Origin: Clostridia bacterium
GTDB taxonomy: Bacteria > Bacillota > Clostridia > Oscillospirales > CAG-272
Assembly: GCA_017501245.1 (NCBI GenBank)
Contig: JAFVXI010000013.1
Coordinates: 62,001 to 126,000 of the forward strand
DNA length: 64,000 nt
Direction: 5' to 3'
Shown here piece by piece: positions 53,191-59,679 of this stretch (position 1 is the stretch's first letter; every line of letters starts with the position of its first letter). The notes below the pieces were generated by a model that had not been told where the DNA came from, ran no database searches, and was given only the letters and a program-made list of their open reading frames with translations. The position numbers and the translations under genes were made by a program.

Positions 53191-53267
53191 GGACCATTAG
53201 CTCAGTTGGTTAGAGCTACCGGCTCATAACCGGTCGGTCCAAGGTTCGAGTCCTTGATGGTCCACCA
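53191..53267 (+). tRNA. tRNA with CAT anticodon (tRNA-Ile2 more likely than elongator tRNA-Met)
   Basis: A complete 77-nt cloverleaf: acceptor GGACCAT / ATGGTCC, D-arm GCTC-GAGC, anticodon arm ACCGG-CTCATAA-CCGGT (CAT at 53225-53227), T-arm CAAGG-TTCGAGT-CCTTG, and an encoded CCA. A CAT anticodon reads AUG unless modified by TilS. The acceptor has C4-G69 and C5-G68, the pairs associated with the lysidine-modified tRNA-Ile2, and the whole tRNA resembles Firmicutes tRNA-Ile(CAU). It marks the left edge of the accessory island. Confidence 0.92.
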
Positions 53268-53269
53268 AC

Positions 53270-53307
53270 AAAAGAGAGATAGCCCTCGTGGTTATCTCTC
53301 TTTTGTT
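53270..53307 (+). terminator. Terminator of the tRNA gene
   Basis: A 15-bp stem beginning AAAAGAGAGATA / TATCTCTCTTTT with loop CTCGT and one G-T wobble, followed by GTTT. Confidence 0.88.
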
Positions 53308-53334
53308 TATGATCCACTCGGGCTTGCAGTATGG

Positions 53335-53620
53335 TACGACCGGTTTTAGCCGGAGGCTACATAATCAAGCGAAGCCGAGTCTGAATGCTCGCATTCAAGC
53401 GAGCGAGCGCAGATTGCTCCGCGAGCGCATCGTGTCAGCGATGCATAGCGCATAGCGCCGCCAGCGTAGGTGGCGTGCTCACGTGGAGTATAACCGGTCG
53501 GTCCAAGGTTCGCATTCCCGCCGCAGAGCGCGTAGTGCTCGCACTTAAGCGGCAAGGCGAGGAATATTGGCGCTCTGCGCCAACGACCTTGATGGCGAGG
53601 TCAGCCCTTGCGGTTTTATC
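53335..53620. repeat. Palindrome-rich non-coding block at the island edge
   Basis: A GC-rich block made of many small hairpins, for example TGAATG-CTCG-CATTCA, AGTG-CTCG-CACT, GCATCG/CGATGC and TTGGCG/CGCCAA. The unit TGCTCGCA, followed by an AAGCG-containing tail, recurs about 150 bp apart (53386 and 53536). No gene is evident. From about 53640 the DNA becomes sharply AT-rich. The block probably arose by insertion of small palindromic elements. Confidence 0.55.
53490..53595 (+). pseudogene. Broken second copy of the tRNA 3' half
   Basis: Bases 53490-53512 are identical (23 of 23) to the tRNA from its anticodon to its T-loop (53226-53248). After a 74-bp structured insert, CCTTGATGG (53587-53595) continues the tRNA T-arm and acceptor. 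The insert therefore splits the T-loop of a duplicated tRNA fragment. This is the kind of remnant left by integration at a tRNA gene, but no integrase is present. Confidence 0.7.
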
Positions 53621-53759
53621 TAGCGCAAAGCCGACTTGTATCAAGACAAGCACACACCCTGCGGTCACTTATTATTTGATTTGTTATTTTCATGGACAAA
53701 TTTGAATATTAAACTTACAAAATATCATTTATTACTTATTTTCATTTATATCAAAAAAA

Positions 53760-53811
53760 TCTTGAATTATATCAAGAAGTTCTTGATTTTTATTCTGGGA
53801 TGTGATATAAT
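53760..53811 (+). promoter_or_regulatory. Promoter and operator array of the defence operon
   Basis: TTGATT, 17-base spacer, TATAAT (53783-53811). Overlapping the -35 is the perfect palindrome TCAAGAAGTTCTTGA (53772-53786). A further TCTTGA half-site (53760-53765) faces it across 6 bases. This two-dimer layout, one site over the -35, is typical of C-protein operators in restriction-modification systems. Confidence 0.85.
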
Positions 53812-53838
53812 GATATATCATAAACAGGAGGTTGTTTT

Positions 53839-54048
53839 ATGGCTATAAGTTATGATAGACTATGGAAATTATTGATAGACAAAAAGATAAACAAAACCCA
53901 ATTAAAAGAGCTTGCGGGCATAAGCACAAATGCGGTTGCAAAATTGGGCAAAAATGAATCTGTATCTTTAGAAACACTGGAAAAAATTTGTGTTACACTC
54001 AATTGTGATATAGGCGACATTGTGGGCTTTGTGCCTGAAAATAATTAA
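53839..54048 (+). CDS. Small XRE regulator, C-protein-like
   Basis: A 69-residue Cro/CI helix-turn-helix protein (YDRLWKLLIDKKINKTQLKE, then GISTNAVAKLGKNESVSLETLEKICVTLNCDIGDIVGF), the YozG-like minimal form. AGGAGG lies 7 bases before the ATG. It is the first gene of the defence operon and sits directly behind the operator array, so it most likely times expression of methyltransferase and nuclease, as controller (C) proteins do in type II systems. That function is inference from size, order and operators. Confidence 0.88.
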   Translation: MAISYDRLWKLLIDKKINKTQLKELAGISTNAVAKLGKNESVSLETLEKICVTLNCDIGDIVGFVPENN

Positions 54049-54060
54049 ACGGAGCAAGAA

Positions 54061-55641
54061 ATGAGTACTTTATTAACTATTAGCGAAGCAAGTAAATTTG
54101 CAACTGAATATATTCAAAAAACTGTTACTGAGTCAAACATCTCTTATTTGATTCAATACGGAAGAATTGATAAAATTGAAAATGGAGGGGTCATATATGT
54201 TGACCAAGAACAACTTGTGTCATATTATCAGTCCTTCAGAGGCAAGAAAGAGATAGAGTGGAAAAACATTCTTGGAGATGACACCAATTGGGAGCTTTCT
54301 TTCGATGGATATAAAGAGGCTGAAACAACTAAGCACGTTCATCGTTTGCATCCGTATAAAGGGAAATATATCCCTCAACTTGTAGAATACTTCTTAGATG
54401 AACATACTGATGCTTTCAAAAAAGAAGTGTATTTTCGCCCCGGGGACATAGTATTAGACCCATTCTGTGGAAGTGGCACAACGTTGGTGCAAGCCAGCGA
54501 ACTGGGAATCCATGCTGTAGGCGTTGATATATCTGCCTTTAATGCACAAATATCTAACTGCAAAGTTGATTTTTATGATATTGCCAACTTAAATCAAGAA
54601 ATAGCGCGTATCACTTCCGAACTTGAAGAATTTGAAAAAGCGTTGAATTTCGCTGGATTTGAAGCTGAACTTCTGGAGCGCCTGTACGAATTCAATTCGC
54701 AATATTTTCCCTCGCCAGAATTCAAAAAAATGGTTTACCGTAACGAAGTAAACGAAAAGACATATGGCGAAGAAAAGTCGCAAATGTTCCTACCCATATT
54801 TACAGAACTGGCAGAGAAATACGGTGTTTCACTTGCGATATCCGAAGAATCATTCTTGGATAAGTGGTATTTCGAAACGGCAAGACGAGAAATACATTTT
54901 GTGAACAGGCTTATTGAAGAAACGAAAAATGAGGCATCGAAGAGAATTCTTCAAATAATTCTCTCCAGAACGATGCGTTCTTGTCGTGCCACAACTCATT
55001 CGGATTTAGCAACGTTAATCGTTCCTGTATACACAACATATTATTGCACGAAGCACAAGAAGATCTGCAAACCGCTCTTTAGTATTCTTAAGTGGTGGAA
55101 AACGTATTCGCAAGATACGGTCAAAAGAATTTGTCAGTTCAAACAGTTACGAACAGGTACTATGCAACGTTGCTTTGCTGCCGATTCTTCTACGGTAGAC
55201 CTTGAAGAATGTATTCGCTCATTGGGTGGCTCAATAGCTGATGCTTATTCGAAAGCCAAAATCAAAGGTATCTTCTGTAGCCCTCCATATGTAGGACTTA
55301 TTGATTATCACGAACAGCATGCCTATGCATATGAGTTGCTGGGACTTGAAAGGAACGATGAACTTGAAATAGGCTCTATGCAGAAAGGCCACACAAAGGC
55401 CGCTCAGCAAAAGTATGTTGATGATATTTCCGCCGTTTTAATTAACTGCAAGAGATTCTTAACAGAGGATTACGAAGTATTTATTGTTGCAAACGATAAA
55501 TATGGCTTGTATGAGAGAATTGCTGAAAACGCTGGGATGATTATTGTTGAACAATTCAAACGCCCTGTCCTTAATCGCACTGAGAAAGATAAAAACGCAT
55601 ATTCGGAAATCATTTTTAGAATGAAGGAGAAACCAGTATGA
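54061..55641 (+). CDS. DNA methyltransferase, probably N4-cytosine type, of a type II R-M system
   Basis: A 526-residue enzyme. The AdoMet-binding motif I is DPFCGSGTT (133-141) and GVDISAF (154-160) follows. A long target-recognition/helical region comes next, then motif IV CSPPYVGL (SPPY at 407-410). SPPY is typical of N4-methylcytosine enzymes. Residues about 4-60 form a small helix-turn-helix-like domain (LTISEASKFATEYIQKTVTE) that could add DNA binding or regulation. AT-rich codon use differs from the chromosome around it. It protects host DNA from the nuclease encoded next, whose start overlaps this stop by 4 bases. Confidence 0.88.
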   Translation: MSTLLTISEASKFATEYIQKTVTESNISYLIQYGRIDKIENGGVIYVDQEQLVSYYQSFRGKKEIEWKNILGDDTNWELSFDGYKEAETTKHVHRLHPYKGKYIPQLVEYFLDEHTDAFKKEVYFRPGDIVLDPFCGSGTTLVQASELGIHAVGVDISAFNAQISNCKVDFYDIANLNQEIARITSELEEFEKALNFAGFEAELLERLYEFNSQYFPSPEFKKMVYRNEVNEKTYGEEKSQMFLPIFTELAEKYGVSLAISEESFLDKWYFETARREIHFVNRLIEETKNEASKRILQIILSRTMRSCRATTHSDLATLIVPVYTTYYCTKHKKICKPLFSILKWWKTYSQDTVKRICQFKQLRTGTMQRCFAADSSTVDLEECIRSLGGSIADAYSKAKIKGIFCSPPYVGLIDYHEQHAYAYELLGLERNDELEIGSMQKGHTKAAQQKYVDDISAVLINCKRFLTEDYEVFIVANDKYGLYERIAENAGMIIVEQFKRPVLNRTEKDKNAYSEIIFRMKEKPV

Positions 55642-56660
55642 ATAGCAGAAAAAAGCAAGAAATAGCAAAAGTCATTATTAAGCTTCTCAAATCTCGCTTT
55701 GATACTTTTCCCGAGGATGCTACGGCTCCTCGAAACGCGCCTTTTCATAAAGCGTTTTTGCAGGCATTTTCGGATAAGTTTGATGCCGCGGGAACAAATG
55801 TTGATGCAATGATAAGTATGAGTTCTTGGATGCACGGACTCAACACCACATTGGGACAAGTCTTTTTCGAAAGTGTTGCGCATATTCTGTGCGACGGAGA
55901 TAAGCGCGGATTTAACGGAAGCGAGTTTAGAATATATGCAGAGCAGGAACGAGTGATCGCCGAAATCATGACCGACTTAAAAAATGGCGATAGAATTCCA
56001 GATATGGTTGCTGAGGATGCACTTATAAAAGCTGGTGAACACGGCGAACTTGTAACCGGAACTAACTTTACTGCTGACTGCTATTTTGAGGATGAGGAAA
56101 ATATCGTTGCCATAGAATTGAAATCTGTTCGTCCCAACTCTGGCGAAACTCGTGGCGAAAAGCAAAAGATTCTTAAGGCTAAGGCCGCGCTTAGAATCAT
56201 GTACCCGGGTAAAAAGGTTAGTTATTTCTTTGGATTTCCCTTCGATCCTACTGCAGAAACCGATACCGGTTATTGCAAAGAGCGTTTTATGGGAAATATG
56301 ATAGAATTCCCTAAGTTCTGCGATAAGGAGGAAATTCTGCTTGCCGATGGTCTGTGGTCGTATTTATCCGGAGAAGAAGGCACAATGCAAGAACTCCTTG
56401 ATTTAATTCGCAGTATAGCAACCGCTAATTTTATGGATGAGTTTAACTTCATCTCTACTCCCGACAATTTGATTTCCGATACCGATAAGTATATAGAAAT
56501 CGCTACACGTTGGTGCTTAGAGGATGAAGTCACAATCGCAAATAATATAGAGGCTTTAAAATCCTCTAACAACAAAAGTGTAAGAAAGAATCTCTATCTC
56601 TGCGCATTTGATTCTAACGGACAGTATAATGAAAGAAGAATATCGTTACTTTTGAATTAA
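55638..56660 (+). CDS. Type II restriction endonuclease, PD-(D/E)XK fold (TdeIII-like?)
   Basis: A 340-residue protein with a nuclease core: TADCYFEDEENIVAIELKS supplies Asp147 and Glu160-x-Lys162, followed by conserved-looking RGEKQKILKAKAALR. The N-terminal helical part (FFESVAHILCDG) and the C-terminal region are consistent with TdeIII-type enzymes, but I cannot confirm that family or the recognition site. It is coupled to the methyltransferase by an ATGA overlap, the standard M-R arrangement. Confidence 0.8.
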   Translation: MNSRKKQEIAKVIIKLLKSRFDTFPEDATAPRNAPFHKAFLQAFSDKFDAAGTNVDAMISMSSWMHGLNTTLGQVFFESVAHILCDGDKRGFNGSEFRIYAEQERVIAEIMTDLKNGDRIPDMVAEDALIKAGEHGELVTGTNFTADCYFEDEENIVAIELKSVRPNSGETRGEKQKILKAKAALRIMYPGKKVSYFFGFPFDPTAETDTGYCKERFMGNMIEFPKFCDKEEILLADGLWSYLSGEEGTMQELLDLIRSIATANFMDEFNFISTPDNLISDTDKYIEIATRWCLEDEVTIANNIEALKSSNNKSVRKNLYLCAFDSNGQYNERRISLLLN

Positions 56661-56682
56661 AAGAAAAAAGAAAGGAAACATC

Positions 56683-57693
56683 GTGGCATCAACAGTTAAT
56701 TCAGTATTTTCAAGTTTTTTAACAAATTCCGTAAATCTTGCACCCCAAAGAGTAACCGCGGCAAGAAATAGCCGGGATGCAATGTTTGAAAGAATAAACA
56801 ATCTTAAGGGATTTCTTCCTCTGGCGAAGTCATATCATATGCAATTTGGTTCTTTCGCACGAGGAACTAAAATACGTCCTATAGATGACATCGATTTAAT
56901 CATTTGTTTGAGTGGTGGAGGCCTTCAAGAGTGCACCTCTTCCGGTTGGGATGATTATAAGATTAAGTTAAGTGACACAACGAGCGTTTTCAAACAATAC
57001 TGCGATGTTTCGTATCCCAGTTACTACGGTTATGGATATAACCCTACCTACTATCTCAACTCTAATAAAATAAAAAATGCATTCAAGTCAGCTCTTTGGG
57101 CTGAGCACGATTGTAGCAAAGCAGAGTTGCATTCGCGTGGTGAAGCAGTTACATTAAAATTTACCAGTTATGAATGGAATTTTGATATCGTGCCGGCGTT
57201 TTGTGTATCGGATTATTATCTAATTCCTAACGGTACTGGTGGATGGAAAAAGACAAACCCCAAGCTTGATAGAGATAGGGTAAAAATTATAAACTCAAAA
57301 TGTGGAGGCTATGCTCTTAATCTTGTTCGTATCGTAAAATACTGGAACAGGCGTCAGACCATGGCAACGATGCCTTCTTATTTGCTGGAGGCTATGGTTA
57401 TGAATTATTGCGAAGGTGCTTCCGATTTCAGCCAGTTCGTTGATATGGAATTTGCAAATTTCTTAAAATATTTAATTAACAATATCTTCAATTGTGTATC
57501 TGACCCTAAGGGAATACAAGGCAACATCAATACTCTTTCTTATAGCCAAAAACAATCTATATATCAAAGAGCATCATCGGATTATACTAAGGCTTGTAAT
57601 GCCATATATGCCGAAACACAAGAAAAAGATCACCCCAAATCCATCAGGATTTGGAGAGAGATATTTGGAGGTGAGTTCCCCGCATATGGATAG
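56683..57693 (+). CDS. CD-NTase (SMODS nucleotidyltransferase) of a CBASS system
   Basis: A 336-residue cGAS/DncV-like nucleotidyltransferase. The core motif GSFARGTKIRP (56-66) leads to the metal-binding Asp69 and Asp71 (DIDLIICL), and the third acidic residue is Asp168 in NFDIVPAF. GGYALNLVRIVKYWNRR belongs to the helical C-terminal (OAS1-type) lobe. On sensing phage such enzymes make cyclic oligonucleotides that switch on a killer effector. The effector gene follows with an 8-base overlap. The start is GTG with AAAGGA upstream, only 22 bases after the nuclease stop. Confidence 0.88.
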   Translation: MASTVNSVFSSFLTNSVNLAPQRVTAARNSRDAMFERINNLKGFLPLAKSYHMQFGSFARGTKIRPIDDIDLIICLSGGGLQECTSSGWDDYKIKLSDTTSVFKQYCDVSYPSYYGYGYNPTYYLNSNKIKNAFKSALWAEHDCSKAELHSRGEAVTLKFTSYEWNFDIVPAFCVSDYYLIPNGTGGWKKTNPKLDRDRVKIINSKCGGYALNLVRIVKYWNRRQTMATMPSYLLEAMVMNYCEGASDFSQFVDMEFANFLKYLINNIFNCVSDPKGIQGNINTLSYSQKQSIYQRASSDYTKACNAIYAETQEKDHPKSIRIWREIFGGEFPAYG

Positions 57694-58573
57694 CTCAATA
57701 TATGAAAAGCAAGGTTCTTCTTTATGCATAAAATGCCTTTTTGCTCAGCACGCAAAGTATAATTTGGCAAAATTTATTTCAGGTGCTTACTTGATTATTT
57801 GTGTAATTGGCGTAGCGCTGTTTACAATAATTAAAACTTTTTACCCCAATGACTTAATCATTGGTCTATCTTTAGGCTTATCATTTGCCGCAACGTTTGC
57901 AAGTGATAGTGTTTTTCGATTAGTAAGCAAGTTAAAAAAAGAAGCGGCTCAAATACAGAATTATTTTGATATTATGCTTTTTTCCAGTCAAGATAATGCT
58001 CAACAATGGCACAACAAATTATCTGACAATGAAATTTACGAAATGGTTAGCAAATACCCAGACCGTGGATTTTCCGACGATGATAAATGGTATGAAGATT
58101 TTTCGTCTCAACCTAAACATTTGCAAATAGTTTATTGTCAAAAAGAAAGTCTACATTGGGATTATGATTTACGCAAGAAATATAAGATTTCTTGTTACGT
58201 CTTTTTTGGCGTACTTATATTTGCTATTGTAATAACCGCGATATGTTTGGAACTTTCATTTATATCGTTTCTTGGAGTATGCGCTTGGGCACTTCCCTTT
58301 ATAAAATACTGGATTGAATTTAGTAAAAACATAAAGAATGATGAATTGCGTGTTAGGCGTCTTAAAGAAATCATTTTTAGTCACCTACATATGAAAGACG
58401 CATTGAACGAAGAAGGGTGGCTTAAGCGAATAATCGAATGGCAAGATTTAATATTCGAGCATAGATGTAAGGCTGTTATGGTTCCAAACTTCTTTTATCG
58501 TATTTTCAAAGGGCAACAGCAAAGCCAAGAGTATTCTATAGCCGAAAGCATTAACTCTAACGAAAGAACATAA
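57686..58573 (+). CDS. S-4TM-type membrane effector of CBASS
   Basis: A 295-residue protein with four predicted membrane helices in two pairs (about 30-50, 57-78, 168-188, 190-210). They are separated by a cytoplasmic region rich in charged residues, with another cytoplasmic helical domain at the end (RRLKEIIFSHLHMKDALNEE). This layout matches S-4TM proteins that pair with SMODS nucleotidyltransferases and are thought to disrupt the membrane when bound by the cyclic nucleotide. The ATG overlapping the CD-NTase stop was chosen; GGAGG lies 14 bases upstream, so an in-frame GTG 15 bases earlier is an alternative. Confidence 0.82.
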   Translation: MDSSIYEKQGSSLCIKCLFAQHAKYNLAKFISGAYLIICVIGVALFTIIKTFYPNDLIIGLSLGLSFAATFASDSVFRLVSKLKKEAAQIQNYFDIMLFSSQDNAQQWHNKLSDNEIYEMVSKYPDRGFSDDDKWYEDFSSQPKHLQIVYCQKESLHWDYDLRKKYKISCYVFFGVLIFAIVITAICLELSFISFLGVCAWALPFIKYWIEFSKNIKNDELRVRRLKEIIFSHLHMKDALNEEGWLKRIIEWQDLIFEHRCKAVMVPNFFYRIFKGQQQSQEYSIAESINSNERT

Positions 58574-58612
58574 GTAAATACCGGTTCAACTTTCATTAAG
58601 CTTGCTCCACCA

Positions 58613-58647
58613 GAAAAAACCTCATCCGAACAGGGTGAGGTTTTTTC
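58613..58647 (+). terminator. Terminator of the defence operon
   Basis: Stem GAAAAAACCTCA (plus CC/GG inside) / TGAGGTTTTTTC with a short loop; the T-run is part of the stem. Confidence 0.9.
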
Positions 58648-58651
58648 AACT

Positions 58652-58816
58652 AAATCCGCTAATGCGGAATAAATCCACATACGTGGATGAAATCGCTAAA
58701 GCGATGAGATCTCGCTTACACGAGGTTAAGTTAGCGGATTTAATTTCATCTGAAGCCGCAGGCTGAAGATTTCATCCGAGTGAAACGAGGATTTCATCAC
58801 CATAGGTGATTTCATT
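58652..58816. repeat. Multi-hairpin palindromic element
   Basis: An 11-bp outer stem (AAATCCGCTAA at 58652, TTAGCGGATTT at 58731) encloses three hairpins (ATCCAC/GTGGAT, ATCGCT/AGCGAT, CTCG/CGAG). A second part has hairpins AGCC-GCA-GGCT, ATCC/GGAT and ATCACC-ATA-GGTGAT, spaced by repeated GATTTCAT. It has no coding frame. It could be a non-autonomous mobile element or a structured RNA. It closes the right side of the island. Confidence 0.7.
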
Positions 58817-58905
58817 TGTGATTCGCCTTTCGTTAAGCATTCTCGATCAAAACCGCCTCCACACCACGCCGTGGCTCAATGCGCAACACCGGGATAAACC
58901 ATATA

Positions 58906-58935
58906 TTGACAAAGCGCATATACTTATGGCATAAT
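58906..58935 (+). promoter_or_regulatory. Promoter of the small membrane protein gene
   Basis: TTGACA, 18-base spacer, CATAAT on the plus strand, about 30 bases before the ATG. Confidence 0.7.
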
Positions 58936-58965
58936 TATTTTACCCATTACTCAAGGAGGATCTAT

Positions 58966-59343
58966 ATGAATATCAATTGGAACAGCAAGTGGAAATCCGT
59001 TTTGGTTTGGTTAAGCGCTTATCTTAATTTCATCGCTTTCGTAGTCGTTGGCGGATATTTCTACGTCAAAAAAGAAGCAGACGAGATTCAGACCGCAACT
59101 AAGCGTGCCTTCCTCGTCACTCTTATCTTTACCGCAATTGGCGCATTCTTCTCGATATTTAATTACATAGGCGGCCTTACGGACAATTATTACGCTTCCG
59201 CCGCTTACGATTTTTATTCTGTTTCGACGAGCATCGTCAGCATGGCAAAGATCATCGTTTTTGCGACCTTTATCATTCTCGCGCTCGTAAAAAAGGACGC
59301 CCCCTCAGCCCCCGAAAATAATGACGCAGCAGAAAACGAATAA
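58966..59343 (+). CDS. Small membrane protein of unknown function
   Basis: A 125-residue protein with three predicted membrane helices (about 14-32, 47-66 and 86-108), aromatic-rich at the start (NINWNSKWKSVLVWLSAYLN) and acidic at the end (PENNDAAENE). I do not recognise the family. AAGGAGGATC precedes the ATG; a longer frame adds 29 residues without a ribosome site. It returns to the GC content of the chromosome, so it is probably outside the island. Confidence 0.72.
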   Translation: MNINWNSKWKSVLVWLSAYLNFIAFVVVGGYFYVKKEADEIQTATKRAFLVTLIFTAIGAFFSIFNYIGGLTDNYYASAAYDFYSVSTSIVSMAKIIVFATFIILALVKKDAPSAPENNDAAENE

Positions 59344-59373
59344 TCTGCAAATTCTAAAATCCAAGCAATCCGA

Positions 59374-59402
59374 TTTTCGCCAACTGAGCTACAACAATCA
59401 CC
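59374..59402 (-). pseudogene. tRNA 5'-end fragment (D-arm like)
   Basis: On the minus strand TGTAGCTCAGTTGGCG matches the usual position 8 to D-loop sequence of a tRNA. No anticodon arm or T-arm follows in order, so this is at most a degraded tRNA piece. Confidence 0.35.
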
Positions 59403-59406
59403 CACC

Positions 59407-59440
59407 GCACTCCTCATCCGAGGGGTGCTTTTCTTTTTTT
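59407..59440 (+). terminator. Terminator of the small membrane protein gene
   Basis: A 9-bp stem (GCACTCCTC / GAGGGGTGC, one wobble) with loop ATCC, followed by TTTTCTTTTTTT. Confidence 0.88.
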
Positions 59441-59536
59441 GCTTCAGAATACAGATTGTTTTTGCGCTAGGATTGCTGATTTTCCCGGTGAAAAACTGTC
59501 ACTCTGTCCCGTTATTAATAATATTTATAAAATAAA

Positions 59537-59609
59537 TTTGGAAACATTTCCAAAAAGGGTTGATTTTTAGATATTGCCAATGTATAATACAATTGGAAAC
59601 ATTTCCAAA
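59537..59609 (+). promoter_or_regulatory. LacI-type twin operators around the sugar-operon promoter
   Basis: Promoter TTGATT, 17-base spacer, TATAAT (59560-59588) lies between two near-palindromes. TTTGGAAACATTTCCAAA is at 59537-59554 and ATTGGAAACATTTCCAAA at 59592-59609, their centres 55 bp apart. The arms are typical of LacI/GalR-family sites (sucrose/fructan-type repressors, CcpA-like). Looping or simple blockade would repress the operon without its sugar. The regulator gene is not in this window. Confidence 0.88.
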
Positions 59610-59679
59610 GTGCTAAAATTGTCGATTTTTCATAATTTGTAGTACAAGGATTATTCGTTAAGAAAAAGAGGAGTTGTCT

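Noticed and set aside
53385-53705. Plus-strand 106-codon and minus-strand 69-77-codon frames in the block after the tRNA
   Set aside because: Cys/Ala/Ser-rich translations of hairpin-rich non-coding DNA, without ribosome sites.
54061-55641. Orphan or phage methyltransferase
   Set aside because: The endonuclease gene with an intact D-ExK site overlaps its stop, so it is a paired R-M methyltransferase.
53191-58850. Integrated prophage or integrative element at the tRNA
   Set aside because: No integrase, recombinase, relaxase or phage structural gene is seen, and no clean second copy of the tRNA 3' end lies at the right side. Called a defence island of unknown mobility.
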